32,020 bases of DNA from an uncultured Flavobacteriales bacterium (GCA_903823565.1 CAIJTF010000046.1:1-32020); one strand, 5' to 3'; shown: positions 1 to 8,286, numbered from the stretch's first letter. The notes: a model not told the origin generated them from the sequence alone. Program-made: numbers and translations.

Positions 1-37
1 AACATAACTTCTCCTGCCCAACGTTGAAAACGACTTT

Positions 38-1057
38 CTACCATTTCCTCTTTTTCAATGCCGTAACGCGTTCAACCGTAAGCGAATATTTGGGGTCTAT
101 TTTAAGCACATTGGCATAGTGCGTTAATGCATTCGTAAAGTCCTTTCTTTCTTCGTAAATCATCCCAAGATTATGCATTGCCTCAATATGTTCAGGGTCT
201 ACTTTTAAGGTTTGCTCATAATAGTAAACCGCACTATCGATCGCTTTTTCTTCCCAATGGATACTTCCCATTTGGCAAAAGCTCTCGCAAAACTTGGGAA
301 ACTCTTTAGCCATTGAACGGTAATATTTTTTGGCAGTGGGATAATCATTAAAGAATTGGGTGGCGTATGCCTGCCAATATCTAACCTCTTGGTTTTTGGA
401 CTGAAAGGTAACGGCGGTATTAAAGTGTTGAATACATGTTTTGTCGTTTTTCTCAAAATAAAGCTTCCCTAAGGTCAAGTATCCGCGCCAAAAGTTAGGG
501 TCAATTTCCACTGTTTTTTGAAAATTTTGAATCGCAATCTCCAAAAACTTTTTCCTTTCCTCGTCCGCACCAGTCCAAAGCCGATATTTTTGTTCGTAAA
601 TCGCGCCTTCAAATTGGTATATTTTTCTAAACCGTGGATTGGACTTTTTTGCTTGGCGCAACAAGGTCTCGGTACGCTCCACATCGTTTAGATAGTAAGC
701 TACCGTCGCTTTCCCTACCAATGCCTCCACGTTGTTGGAGTCGGTCTTTAGCACTTTTTCAAGGTGATAGGTAACCGTGTTAAAATTTACGTTACTATCA
801 TTAAATGAGGTGTTTAAAAGGGCCAAGGCATAATAAAGTCTACATTCGTTGTTTTGGCTATCGAGGCGAAATGCCGTTGCGGAAACATCCAACATTTGGT
901 CAAATTTTTCCTCTTCATAAAAAACTTTAGCCTCTTTCAATAAGCGTTCCCGTTGGCTAAGGGGTGTTTCCTTACGTACAGGCCCCTTTTTATGCCCTTT
1001 AGTTGAACACGAGATAAGAACCAATAGGATAAAAAGGCAGTACAGGTTTTTTAACAT
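38..1057 (-). CDS. TPR-repeat lipoprotein
   Basis: Predicted outer-membrane or periplasmic lipoprotein of 339 residues built largely of tetratricopeptide repeats, which usually act as protein-protein scaffolds. I start it at the ATG at 1057: from there the protein opens with a short hydrophobic signal ending in the lipobox LISC, followed by serine. The longer reading frame to 1105 would put 16 unrelated residues in front of the signal. TPR-like helices are visible from about residue 40 to the end. The clearest are near the C-terminus, with phrases such as AMHNLGMIYEERKDFTNALTHY and AVYYYEQTLKVDPEHIEA. It is divergent from the small membrane protein at 1115, with only 57 bases between them. 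A -7-like box (TACCTTTA, 1062-1069) ends 4 nt before the ATG. The partner and process are unknown; many such TPR lipoproteins exist in Bacteroidota. Confidence 0.85.
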   Translation of the reverse strand: MLKNLYCLFILLVLISCSTKGHKKGPVRKETPLSQRERLLKEAKVFYEEEKFDQMLDVSATAFRLDSQNNECRLYYALALLNTSFNDSNVNFNTVTYHLEKVLKTDSNNVEALVGKATVAYYLNDVERTETLLRQAKKSNPRFRKIYQFEGAIYEQKYRLWTGADEERKKFLEIAIQNFQKTVEIDPNFWRGYLTLGKLYFEKNDKTCIQHFNTAVTFQSKNQEVRYWQAYATQFFNDYPTAKKYYRSMAKEFPKFCESFCQMGSIHWEEKAIDSAVYYYEQTLKVDPEHIEAMHNLGMIYEERKDFTNALTHYANVLKIDPKYSLTVERVTALKKRKW

Positions 1058-1089
1058 GGTGTAAAGGTAAAAAATGCTAACGTATTTCG

Positions 1090-1097
1090 TACTTTTG
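1090..1097 (+). promoter_or_regulatory. Bacteroidota -7 box before 1115 gene
   Basis: TACTTTTG fits the Bacteroidota sigma-A -7 consensus TAnnTTTG exactly. It lies 17 nt before the ATG at 1115. I see no convincing TTTG element about 20 nt upstream, so the call rests on the -7 box alone. Confidence 0.4.
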
Positions 1098-1114
1098 TAG
1101 CACAATACTAAACC

Positions 1115-1366
1115 ATGAAAAACCCATTGATTTTATTTGCATTGTTTTGTGTTTTGGTCTCGAACGCTTGGACTCAAGGTTGTAGTCAATGTAAAATTCT
1201 GGCTGAACAAGGGTCCGATATGGCAGAAAATGCGTTTACTAGTAACATTAACGGAGGCATTCTGTACTTGATGGCCTTTCCTTATGTAATTCTGTTGATT
1301 ATTTTTCGAAAACCTGTTTTGGGTTTTTTCCGTTCACTGTTATCGGGTCAAAAATCCTCCCAGTAA
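1115..1366 (+). CDS. Small CxxC membrane protein, function unknown
   Basis: An 83-residue protein with an N-terminal signal peptide (about 1-20), then a CSQC pair just after the likely cleavage site, a short polar stretch, and one strong transmembrane helix at about residues 49-66 (ILYLMAFPYVILLIIF) followed by a basic tail. The layout of signal, CxxC, 'NGGILYLMAFPY' and helix resembles a small conserved hypothetical family that I recall from many Bacteroidota genomes, with no assigned role. It would sit in the inner membrane with its cysteine pair on the periplasmic side, so a thiol or metal role is conceivable but is only inference. It has a good -7 box upstream. Its 3' end overlaps the convergent quinone oxidoreductase gene by 19 nt. 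Confidence 0.8.
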   Translation: MKNPLILFALFCVLVSNAWTQGCSQCKILAEQGSDMAENAFTSNINGGILYLMAFPYVILLIIFRKPVLGFFRSLLSGQKSSQ

Positions 1367-2385
1367 ACATATACTTTCCCCGTACTCTGTCCGCTTTCAA
1401 GCCACGCCTGTGCCGCATGGAAGTCCGTTGAGGAGAAAGCCTTGGGTTCTAATGGTTTTAGTTCTTGTTTGGCGTATAAATGGAAACATTGGGATAGGTA
1501 TTGTTGAATGGCTGAAGGATTTGCGTCGGCCAATTTTAACACATTTACACCCACTAACGATTTAGAACCCATCATCAGGGGTATGGGAGAAAAAAAACCG
1601 CTTTTCATCACAAAATGAAGAAGGGAGAAAATGCCGTATCTTGCATCCAACAAAGAAGCCCCGCCATAAAGAAACAACTGTCCCCCTGAGCTAAGGTTGT
1701 TTAAGTCCTCTTTTACAGTACTTCCCCCAATCGGGTTAAAAGCCGCAATCAATCCTTTGTTCCCGGTAATTTCTTTTACTTTTTCGGGGTATTTGATGTT
1801 GTCCGAAACAAGGATGTGGTCTACTCCAAGACGTTCCAATTGCTTTGTTTTATGGGCTTCTCGAATTTTACCAATGGTTTTAATTCCCTTTCGTTTTAGC
1901 ATCTGAACCAATAAATTGCCAACTCCTCCTGCAGCAGAGTGAACCAATGCTATTCCGCCTTCACTGGACTGGGGGATGTGGTCTGTCATGTAAGCTGCGG
2001 TTACTCCTTGGGTGCAAAGGGATAAGGCATCACCTGCATCACAATCACCAACTTCTACAATGGATGAAGGGTGAACCGTCGCCTCGTTAGAATATCCGCC
2101 AAAGCGACAAAATCCCGCGACACGCTTGCCGAGCCATTTGGAAGAACATTGCGCTCCTACCTCCTGTACTACACCCACAATTTCATAACCTGGAACGAAT
2201 GGCAGGGGTGGAGCCTCCCTGTATTTTCCTTGTCGAGCCATTATATCGGCAAAATTCAACCCGAACGCTTCAATTTTAATGCGCAAGGAATCTTCCGTTA
2301 ATGCAGCAAATGGCGTTTCAATTAGGCGAAAAGCCTCCTTGGGAGCGCCGAACTTTTTAAGTTCAAATCGTTTATTTCCGCTCAT
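1348..2385 (-). CDS. VAT1-like NAD(P)H:quinone oxidoreductase, zinc-free MDR family
   Basis: A 345-residue medium-chain dehydrogenase/reductase of the quinone oxidoreductase branch. The N-terminal GroES-like domain shows EAFGLNFADIMARQGKY and PPLPFVPGYEIVGVVQEVG. The nucleotide-binding domain shows the AAGGVGNLLVQM loop (about residues 152-163), which binds NAD(P)H. The cysteine/histidine zinc ligands of alcohol dehydrogenases are not seen, as expected for this branch. It resembles the VAT-1 subgroup found widely in Bacteroidota. The substrate is unknown, probably a quinone or another electrophilic carbonyl. The start ATG overlaps the end of the upstream gene (2372-2863) by 14 nt, so the two are probably co-transcribed and translationally coupled. 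The stop lies inside the 3' end of the convergent gene at 1115-1366. Confidence 0.9.
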   Translation of the reverse strand: MSGNKRFELKKFGAPKEAFRLIETPFAALTEDSLRIKIEAFGLNFADIMARQGKYREAPPLPFVPGYEIVGVVQEVGAQCSSKWLGKRVAGFCRFGGYSNEATVHPSSIVEVGDCDAGDALSLCTQGVTAAYMTDHIPQSSEGGIALVHSAAGGVGNLLVQMLKRKGIKTIGKIREAHKTKQLERLGVDHILVSDNIKYPEKVKEITGNKGLIAAFNPIGGSTVKEDLNNLSSGGQLFLYGGASLLDARYGIFSLLHFVMKSGFFSPIPLMMGSKSLVGVNVLKLADANPSAIQQYLSQCFHLYAKQELKPLEPKAFSSTDFHAAQAWLESGQSTGKVYVYWEDF

Positions 2386-2863
2386 GGGCCTTTATTTTTT
2401 TTTCTTGGGTTAGGGTAAGCCTTAAGGACACAAACAAATGATTAGTTATCGTATTGGGAATGGGTTTAGGATAAAAATAATACCCCGCGATTGCGTGAAG
2501 AAACCATATTTTATAGCCAACGGTTGGGGCGATTCCAAACGTTGTTTGATTAAAATTAGAACGCAAGGCTAATTGTCCTCCCCATAAAAGGCCAATGGCA
2601 TGGGGTCTAAACCAAAGGCCACCATCTAGTCCAAAAAGCAAAGACTGAAGGTCGAAATTCGCCCCCAAATTATAGGCCCGGCTTGTCCTTTGCATCAAGG
2701 TGACATCTTTAACCCGTTTTTCAAGGCCAAATTCTACCACTGTATTTTTCCCTTGTTGTAATCCCAAATAAGGGCCTATTTGAATTTTCGTAAACCCAAA
2801 CGAGGATTGACTTTGCGATAACCCAACCACGGAAAGGAAGTATAGGAAAAATACGTGCTTCAT
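2372..2863 (-). CDS. Exported protein, possible small outer-membrane barrel
   Basis: A 163-residue protein with a clear signal peptide (about residues 1-19, ending SQSQ). The rest alternates hydrophobic and polar residues with many glycines and aromatics (IGPYLGLQQGKNTVVEFGL, GLLWGGQLALRSNFN, APTVGYKIWFLHAIAGYYFYP, LFVSLRLTL), as in short beta-barrel outer-membrane proteins. I do not recognise a family. The start ATG is unambiguous. It is divergent from tadA and overlaps the start of the downstream quinone oxidoreductase gene by 14 nt, so it heads a two-gene unit. No functional link between the two products is evident. Confidence 0.75.
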   Translation of the reverse strand: MKHVFFLYFLSVVGLSQSQSSFGFTKIQIGPYLGLQQGKNTVVEFGLEKRVKDVTLMQRTSRAYNLGANFDLQSLLFGLDGGLWFRPHAIGLLWGGQLALRSNFNQTTFGIAPTVGYKIWFLHAIAGYYFYPKPIPNTITNHLFVSLRLTLTQEKKIKAHERK

Positions 2864-2928
2864 TGGGTATAAAAATAATAGATTTAAAAGGTTTGGTTAT
2901 CTTGCGATGTAAATTCGAGTACAACGAA

Positions 2929-3366
2929 GTGTTAGACGATGTGTATTTCATGAAACTGGCGTTGGAAGAGGCAAGGCAAGCAAGCAGGAGGAATGAAGTG
3001 CCTGTTGGGGCTATTGTGGTATCCCAGCAGCAAGTAATTGGAAAGGGGCATAATCTCACAGAACATTTGACCGATGTCACTGCACATGCTGAAATGCAAG
3101 CCATAACGGCTGCATCGCAGTATTTGGGAGCCAAATACTTAAAAGATTGTACCTTGTATGTTACGCTTGAACCATGTACCATGTGTGCAGGCGCCCTTCA
3201 ATGGTCACAAATTAGCAGGGTGGTTTTTGGCGCCTCAGATCCGAAACGAGGGGCCATGAGCTTTAAGCCCACCTTATTTCATCCAAGCACAGAAATTATT
3301 GGGGGCATTGAAAAGGATGCTTGCCTTCATTTATTAACTTCCTTTTTTCGGGATAAACGGCAATAA
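2929..3366 (+). CDS. tadA: tRNA-specific adenosine deaminase TadA
   Basis: Converts adenosine 34 of tRNA-Arg(ACG) to inosine, an essential step in decoding in most bacteria. The zinc site of the cytidine-deaminase fold is complete: HAE (H53, with E55 as proton shuttle) and PCTMC (C83 and C86), counting from the GTG at 2929. The VPVGAIVV substrate-loop motif is at about residues 24-31. I chose GTG 2929 because it yields MLDDVYFMKLALEEA, matching the usual TadA N-terminus of the form 'D.YFM..AL.EA' and giving 145 residues, close to the family's usual length. ATG at 2950 (138 residues) is the alternative, and the open frame also extends back to a TTG at 2863. It is divergent from the exported protein at 2372-2863 and followed by a RidA-family gene with its own promoter. 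Confidence 0.92.
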   Translation: MLDDVYFMKLALEEARQASRRNEVPVGAIVVSQQQVIGKGHNLTEHLTDVTAHAEMQAITAASQYLGAKYLKDCTLYVTLEPCTMCAGALQWSQISRVVFGASDPKRGAMSFKPTLFHPSTEIIGGIEKDACLHLLTSFFRDKRQ

Positions 3367-3382
3367 ACCCTTGGTTTATTCC

Positions 3383-3390
3383 TATATTTG
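3383..3390 (+). promoter_or_regulatory. -7 box of the RidA-family gene
   Basis: TATATTTG is an exact TAnnTTTG match, 15 nt before the ATG at 3406. It decides the start: an in-frame TTG at 3388 overlaps this box and so is unlikely to be the start codon. Confidence 0.55.
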
Positions 3391-3405
3391 TGTTCAATAA
3401 CGCCT

Positions 3406-3825
3406 ATGAAAATTGATGCTCAAAATGCGCCTAAACCCGTTGGTTTATATCCTCATGCTCGAAAGGTTGGAAACTTGTTGTTTCTATCCGGTGTGGGACC
3501 AAGAATTGCTGGGTCCGACGCAACCGACTCTGAAGTTCCTGGATTAAAATTAGACAAGAATGGAAATTATCTTTCCTTCGATTTTGAGCAACAGTGCAAA
3601 AGTGTTTTTGAAAACGTAAGGGCAATTTTGGAAGCTTCGGGATCCAGTTGGGATCAATTGATTGATGTCACGGTATTCCTAACCAATATGAAACGAGATT
3701 TTCACACCTACAATCGGTTATATGCAGAGTATTTTCATTCTAACCAACCCTGTAGAACTACTGTGGAGATTTCGTCTTTGCCCACGCCGATTTGTATTGA
3801 ATTAAAGTGTATTGCCACCATTTAA
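3406..3825 (+). CDS. RidA/YjgF-family deaminase, possibly 2-aminomuconate deaminase-like
   Basis: A 139-residue member of the RidA (YjgF/YER057c/UK114) family, trimeric enzymes that hydrolyse reactive enamine/imine intermediates. Family landmarks are visible: LLFLSGVGPR near residue 31, CKSVFENVRAILEASGSSWDQ in the middle, VTVFLTNMKRDF, and C-terminal CRTTVE with the carboxylate-binding arginine, then LPTPICIELKCIA. Compared with plain RidA (about 125-130 residues) it carries an extra segment, SDATDSEVPGLKLDKNGNYLSFD, after the first strand. That layout is what I associate with the 2-aminomuconate deaminase branch of tryptophan (kynurenine) breakdown, but no kynurenine-pathway gene is nearby, so that assignment is tentative. 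It starts at ATG 3406 and is followed after 9 nt by the TPR membrane protein. Confidence 0.87.
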   Translation: MKIDAQNAPKPVGLYPHARKVGNLLFLSGVGPRIAGSDATDSEVPGLKLDKNGNYLSFDFEQQCKSVFENVRAILEASGSSWDQLIDVTVFLTNMKRDFHTYNRLYAEYFHSNQPCRTTVEISSLPTPICIELKCIATI

Positions 3826-3834
3826 ACGTTTTTT

Positions 3835-4416
3835 ATGTTAGGATTTAGCCTTCGCATTTTGCTATCCATTAGCGTGTTATTCGGAACCGCTTATTTATTT
3901 TATTCAGGACATTGGGGTTGGGGAATAACTGCCATTTTTCCCTTAATGCTCCTAATTTTCTCCTTTTTTCGGAATGAAAATATGATTTTGGCTTTGAATC
4001 AAATGCGCATCGGGAATCAGGACAAAGCAAAAACCTATATAAACCGCATTTCGGCCCCGCACTTAATGCCTAGGCGTCAACACGCATACGTATTGTATCT
4101 TAAGGCATTAATGAACGCTCAAGACATGGGGCACGCTCAAACCGAAACGTTACTTCGAAAAGCCATTTCGCTGGGGTTAAGAACGAATGAAGACAATGCT
4201 GTAGCCCGAATGCACCTCGCGGGAATTTGCGCTCAAACAGGAAGGAGGCCAGAGGCAAGTACGTTATTGTCAGACGCGAAGAAGTTTGATAAAAACGGCA
4301 TGCTAAAAGACCAAATTAAAATGCTGCAACAACAGCTACAGATTGCACCTTCCAAAAATCAAATGCGAATGGCCCAAATGATGGGCGGAAGAAAGAAAAT
4401 GCCCAAAATGCGCTAA
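3835..4416 (+). CDS. Membrane-anchored TPR-like protein
   Basis: A 193-residue protein with two hydrophobic segments at the N-terminus (about residues 7-23 and 27-44), separated by a short GHWGWG turn, then a soluble helical region with TPR-like pairs (MILALNQMRIGNQDKAKTYI, HAQTETLLRKAISLG, AVARMHLAGICAQTGRRPEA). The C-terminal tail is rich in methionine, lysine and glutamine (residues about 165-193). The helices would form a hairpin that places the TPR part in the cytoplasm. Function is unknown. It lies between the RidA-family gene and an rRNA-type methyltransferase gene whose TTG start comes 2 nt after its stop, so all three probably form one transcript. Confidence 0.78.
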   Translation: MLGFSLRILLSISVLFGTAYLFYSGHWGWGITAIFPLMLLIFSFFRNENMILALNQMRIGNQDKAKTYINRISAPHLMPRRQHAYVLYLKALMNAQDMGHAQTETLLRKAISLGLRTNEDNAVARMHLAGICAQTGRRPEASTLLSDAKKFDKNGMLKDQIKMLQQQLQIAPSKNQMRMAQMMGGRKKMPKMR

Positions 4417-4418
4417 CC

Positions 4419-5258
4419 TTGCAAACGATTTACGCTCCACCTTGGGATGCCTATGAGTTAATAGATGCGGGCAAAGGCCAAAAATTAGAGCGTTGGGGAT
4501 CGTTGGTAACTATTCGTCCAGACTCAATGGCTTATTTCCAACCCAAATATGATATGGATAATTGGCTCCAACAGGCGGATTTTGTATTCCATCCTACACA
4601 AGGGGTGTTTGGCGAATGGAAGGCCTTGACCCAAAAGCCCTTTCGATGGACCATTTCTTTTGAGGGGGTTAATTTCATGCTTGCGCTGAAAGATACCAAA
4701 CACACCGGAATATTTCCAGAACAAGCGATTAATTGGCGCTTAATCAAAGAAAAACTTGGTCCGGGGTCAAAGTTTCTTAATTTATTTGGCTATACAGGTG
4801 CATCAAGCCTTGTGGGAATGTTGCAAGGAGCCGAAGTAATCCATGTGGATTCTTCCAAGTCGGTTTTGGGTTGGGCCAATGAAAACCGCACAAACAACGC
4901 GGCTGGAATAATGAAACTCGTTCATGAAGACGCCCTTTTGTTTATTCAGCGAGAACGAAAAAGGGGCGCCCAATACGATGTTTTACAAATGGATCCCCCG
5001 GCATGGGGAAATGGTAAACAAGGAAAAAAATGGAAACTAGAGGATTGTATTGAAGGACTCCTTTCCGCGGCCTCCGGAATTCTAAAAGAGGACGGGGTTT
5101 TGCTGTTGAACACCTATTCTTCCGCCCTAAGGTATGATTCCATTATTAACCTACTTTCCCATCAATTTCCCAACAAAAAAATTCAATCAGGGGCGCTAAA
5201 AAGCAAAGCCAAAAGTGGAAAGGTCCTAGAACACGGATACCTGTTCAAGGTGTACTAA
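4419..5258 (+). CDS. Class I SAM-dependent methyltransferase, RlmI-like
   Basis: A 279-residue methyltransferase resembling the catalytic part of the RlmI/YccW group that methylates cytosine in 23S rRNA. The SAM-binding motif is LNLFGYTGASSL (about residues 120-131), with the acidic residue that follows it in EVIHVDSSKS. The catalytic-site motif is QMDPPAWGNG (about 190-199). The PUA domain of full-length RlmI is missing, which fits the shorter variant found in Bacteroidota. The start is the TTG at 4419, 2 nt after the stop of the preceding gene. It gives MQTIYAPPWDAYELIDAG, which matches how I recall these proteins beginning, and there is no ATG until residue 38. The exact target base is not provable from sequence. 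It ends 2 nt before the convergent thioredoxin-like gene. Confidence 0.83.
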   Translation: MQTIYAPPWDAYELIDAGKGQKLERWGSLVTIRPDSMAYFQPKYDMDNWLQQADFVFHPTQGVFGEWKALTQKPFRWTISFEGVNFMLALKDTKHTGIFPEQAINWRLIKEKLGPGSKFLNLFGYTGASSLVGMLQGAEVIHVDSSKSVLGWANENRTNNAAGIMKLVHEDALLFIQRERKRGAQYDVLQMDPPAWGNGKQGKKWKLEDCIEGLLSAASGILKEDGVLLLNTYSSALRYDSIINLLSHQFPNKKIQSGALKSKAKSGKVLEHGYLFKVY

Positions 5259-5260
5259 TC

Positions 5261-5725
5261 CTACTTTAAAAAAGTTTTAGCATTGGTAATCCATGGCTCA
5301 GGCCCACCCGCCATATATCCCGTTTGACCAAGTTTATTTAAATTGAATACTTCGCCGTTTTTTACAACGGAAACAAACCAACACGTTGGATATCCACGTA
5401 CTGCGAATTGTTGTTGAAGCATCTGGTTTTGTTCTTTTATCTTGGCGGGAAGCACTTTTTTGCTTGGAAAATCTAGCTCTACTAAAATGACATTGTCTGC
5501 CGCCCATTGCTTAAATGCCTCTTGCTGAAATACTTCTTTTTGTAATCGGATACACCAGCCACACCAGTCACTACCGGTAAAAAACAGCATAATCGGTTTG
5601 TCTGATTTATACGCCACTTTGGACGCCACTTCTAAATCATCGTACCAAACATTGGTGGTTTGAGCAGAAAGATGATGAAGTCCAATACAAGTAAAAAGAA
5701 TAAATAGGGTGTTTTTGAAAGCCAT
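5261..5725 (-). CDS. Exported thioredoxin-fold protein with CGWC site
   Basis: A 154-residue protein with a signal peptide (about residues 1-21, ending LSAQ) and a thioredoxin-like domain. The active site reads SDWCGWC with C55 and C58, and the cis-proline expected opposite it is in GYPTCWF (P113). The sequence PIMLFFTGSDWCGWC is typical of the thioredoxin_7/DUF255-like branch that works outside the cytoplasm in disulphide reduction or isomerisation. A third cysteine lies next to the cis-proline (C115). The likely site of action is the periplasm. No dedicated electron donor (DsbD/CcdA) is in the window. It is divergent from the TonB-dependent receptor gene and convergent with the methyltransferase gene. 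Confidence 0.87.
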   Translation of the reverse strand: MAFKNTLFILFTCIGLHHLSAQTTNVWYDDLEVASKVAYKSDKPIMLFFTGSDWCGWCIRLQKEVFQQEAFKQWAADNVILVELDFPSKKVLPAKIKEQNQMLQQQFAVRGYPTCWFVSVVKNGEVFNLNKLGQTGYMAGGPEPWITNAKTFLK

Positions 5726-5796
5726 ACGTTTAGTTTAGAATGTAACAAATATCCAATTTAAAAACTGATTCCTAACAAATTAACAGCTTTTTAACT

Positions 5797-5830
5797 TTTG
5801 TTCAAGCAATGTAGATTTCTAGTATATTCG
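5797..5830 (+). promoter_or_regulatory. Candidate promoter of the 5848 TonB-dependent receptor
   Basis: TTTG at 5797-5800, a 22-nt spacer, and TATATTCG at 5823-5830 (7 of 8 to TAnnTTTG). The ATG follows 17 nt later. Element content and spacing fit a Bacteroidota housekeeping promoter. Confidence 0.45.
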
Positions 5831-5847
5831 CAGAAACCATCGCAGAA

Positions 5848-8286
5848 ATGAAAACAACGTTATTTGGTATATTCCTCTTTTTAATGGGGACTATTTTGGG
5901 TCAAACGCAAAACATCCGTGGAAAAGTCGTAGATAATGAAACCCAATTTCCCTTAAAAGCGGCCCTTGTGTCTTTGGATATTAACGGAGATGGAGCCGCG
6001 GAGTTTAGTGCAAAGACCAATGATGGTGGGGAGTTTTTATTGTCCGAAGTCCCAGTCGGTAAATATACCCTTGTTATCTCATGCGATGCCTATGACCCCA
6101 AAAGCCAAACGGTTGAATTAACTTCTGGGAAAGAACAAATTCTAACGATCCTTTTGCAAGAGCGCGTAAACGTAAAGAAGGAAATCGTAATTACTGGCAG
6201 AAAAAAGGGAGAAGTGCTTAATGAATTAGCGGTTATTTCAGCGCAGCAATTTTCAGTTGAAGAAACGAACCGTTACCCAGGGTCCCGGATGGATCCAGCG
6301 CGAATGGCTTCAAATTTTGCGGGCGTTCAAGGTGCTGACGATTCCCGGAACGACATTATAATTCGAGGAAACAGTCCTTTGGGCGTTGTTTGGAGGGTTG
6401 AGGGAATCGATATCCCCAACCCGAATCACTTTGCTATTGCTGGAACTTCAGGGGGACCCGTTTCGGTCCTCAACAATAAAATTTTAGGAAATTCTGACTT
6501 CATAATGAGTGCATTCCCCGCCGAATATGGCAACAGCGTTTCAGGGGTTTTCGATTTAAAACTAAGGAGTGGAAATGATAAGCGGCATGAGTTTACAGGA
6601 CAGTTCGGCTTGCTCGGTACAGAGTTTTTAGCGGAAGGACCTCTGAATAAAAAAGGAACTGCAAGTTTTCTCGTGATGGGGCGATATTCCACCTTAACCC
6701 TATTCCAAACATTGGGAATTCAATTGGGAACAGACGCCATTCCAGCATACGGAGATGCCGCGTTCAAGTTTAATTTTAAATTAAAGGGTGGCGGAGTTTT
6801 ATCCTTATGGGGAATGGGTGGAAAAAGTAAGATCGACCTTTTAATATCGGATAAAACCGAGTACACTACGGATCTCTATGGTGAAGGAGACCGCGACCAA
6901 TATTTTGGTACATCGATGGGAGTCGGTGGGCTAACGTATAAAAAGTCCATAAGTGAAAAATCCTTCGTGACGAGCACCCTTGCTTTTTCACAGGAGAAAC
7001 AACATGCTTATCATGATTATTTGCAGCGTAGCTTGAACATCAGCGGAGGAGACACTAGTATTCAGATTGATGATATATATCAACTCATGGCCTACACGTT
7101 TTCCGTTAATAAGGTTTCTAATTATACCGCATTTAATCATAAAATTAACAAGCAACATTTGTTGAAGATTGGATATAACGCCGATGTTTTAATGTTTAAT
7201 CTTTTGGATTCAGCTTTAACGGATATTGATGTGCCTAATCAATTTTTCAAACGCTGGGATTACCAAGGAAGCGCACTTTTCTTACAAGCATTTGCCCAAT
7301 GGAAGTGGCGAATTTCGGACAAAACAGATTTTACCGCGGGACTGCATAGCCAATTTCTTTCCATTAGCCAAAGCCTTAGTCCTGCAGAGCTTCGTTTGGG
7401 AGTAAAACATAAGATGAATGGAAACCAATCGGTATTTGCCGGGGCGGGAATGCACAGCCAAGCCCAGCCCTATTATACCTACTTCGATAACCGAAAGGGA
7501 TCTGGAAATTACTTCAATAAGAACATGGATTTTACCCGAAGCATACACACCGGTGTCGGCTATGAAAAGTTCTTTAATAAAGGGTTCAGCATTCGATCCG
7601 AAGCATATTATCAGTACTTATACAACATTCCCGTAACGGTACAGCCAAGCTCTTTCTCTATGATTAATATGGGAAGTGGTTTTACACGAATTTTTGCGGA
7701 TTCTTTGGAGAATGCAGGGACAGGATATAACTATGGGCTTGAGTTAACGGTTCAGAAGAATTTCGATAAAAGCTTCTTCTTTTTATTTTCTGGAACCGTC
7801 TATGATTCCAAGTATACCGGAAGCGACGGAATTTTAAGAAATACCTCCTATAACGGAAGTTATGTAGCTAATTTATTGGCGGGCAAGGAATTTAATTTGG
7901 GTACAAAGAACATCCTAGGGGTGGGATTAAAAGTTACTACGGCAGGCGGACGCCGCTATGGATTAGTCGACATAGCAAAAACCAATCAGGAAAAAGAGCT
8001 CATTTTCCAAGACTCCTTGTTTAATGCCTTTCAATTCGATGATTATTTTCGAATGGATTTAAAAGTTAGTTGGAGAAAAAATGCCAAAAGTGTTACCCAT
8101 GAAATTGGATTGGATTTGGTCAATATTCTCAATACGAGCAATTTATTGAGCCTTGCCTACGCTCCTTCATTGGACCCAGCGGTTATTAATTCGCCTTCCT
8201 ATGAACCCATTACCATAAAAAAACAGCTAGGGTTTTTACCAATCTTTTACTATAAAATCGATTTTAGGGCAGCTCGAAACCCTTAA
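5848..8286 (+). CDS. TonB-dependent receptor with carboxypeptidase-like N-domain
   Basis: An 812-residue outer-membrane receptor. After a signal peptide (1-19) comes a carboxypeptidase-regulatory-like beta-sandwich (about 20-105: IRGKVVDNETQFPLKAALVSL). A TonB-box-like stretch, KEIVITGRKK, follows at about 110-119. The plug domain is at about 145-240 (NDIIIRGNSPLGVVWRVEGIDIP, EYGNSVSGVFDLKLRSG), and the remainder is a beta-barrel that ends in an aromatic-rich strand. It is shorter than SusC transporters and has no SusD partner next to it, so it probably imports a smaller ligand such as a metal complex, cofactor or peptide. The ligand cannot be read from the sequence. It stands alone behind its own candidate promoter, divergent from the thioredoxin-like gene. 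Its stop overlaps that of the convergent gene by 4 nt (TTAA). Confidence 0.88.
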   Translation: MKTTLFGIFLFLMGTILGQTQNIRGKVVDNETQFPLKAALVSLDINGDGAAEFSAKTNDGGEFLLSEVPVGKYTLVISCDAYDPKSQTVELTSGKEQILTILLQERVNVKKEIVITGRKKGEVLNELAVISAQQFSVEETNRYPGSRMDPARMASNFAGVQGADDSRNDIIIRGNSPLGVVWRVEGIDIPNPNHFAIAGTSGGPVSVLNNKILGNSDFIMSAFPAEYGNSVSGVFDLKLRSGNDKRHEFTGQFGLLGTEFLAEGPLNKKGTASFLVMGRYSTLTLFQTLGIQLGTDAIPAYGDAAFKFNFKLKGGGVLSLWGMGGKSKIDLLISDKTEYTTDLYGEGDRDQYFGTSMGVGGLTYKKSISEKSFVTSTLAFSQEKQHAYHDYLQRSLNISGGDTSIQIDDIYQLMAYTFSVNKVSNYTAFNHKINKQHLLKIGYNADVLMFNLLDSALTDIDVPNQFFKRWDYQGSALFLQAFAQWKWRISDKTDFTAGLHSQFLSISQSLSPAELRLGVKHKMNGNQSVFAGAGMHSQAQPYYTYFDNRKGSGNYFNKNMDFTRSIHTGVGYEKFFNKGFSIRSEAYYQYLYNIPVTVQPSSFSMINMGSGFTRIFADSLENAGTGYNYGLELTVQKNFDKSFFFLFSGTVYDSKYTGSDGILRNTSYNGSYVANLLAGKEFNLGTKNILGVGLKVTTAGGRRYGLVDIAKTNQEKELIFQDSLFNAFQFDDYFRMDLKVSWRKNAKSVTHEIGLDLVNILNTSNLLSLAYAPSLDPAVINSPSYEPITIKKQLGFLPIFYYKIDFRAARNP

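Noticed and set aside
1..37. Window start before the first gene
   Set aside because: Only 37 bases, with no terminator or coding signal visible.
2721..3182. 153-residue minus-strand frame across tadA
   Set aside because: It is the antisense shadow of tadA, which has full catalytic motifs; cysteine-rich composition arises from the reverse reading.
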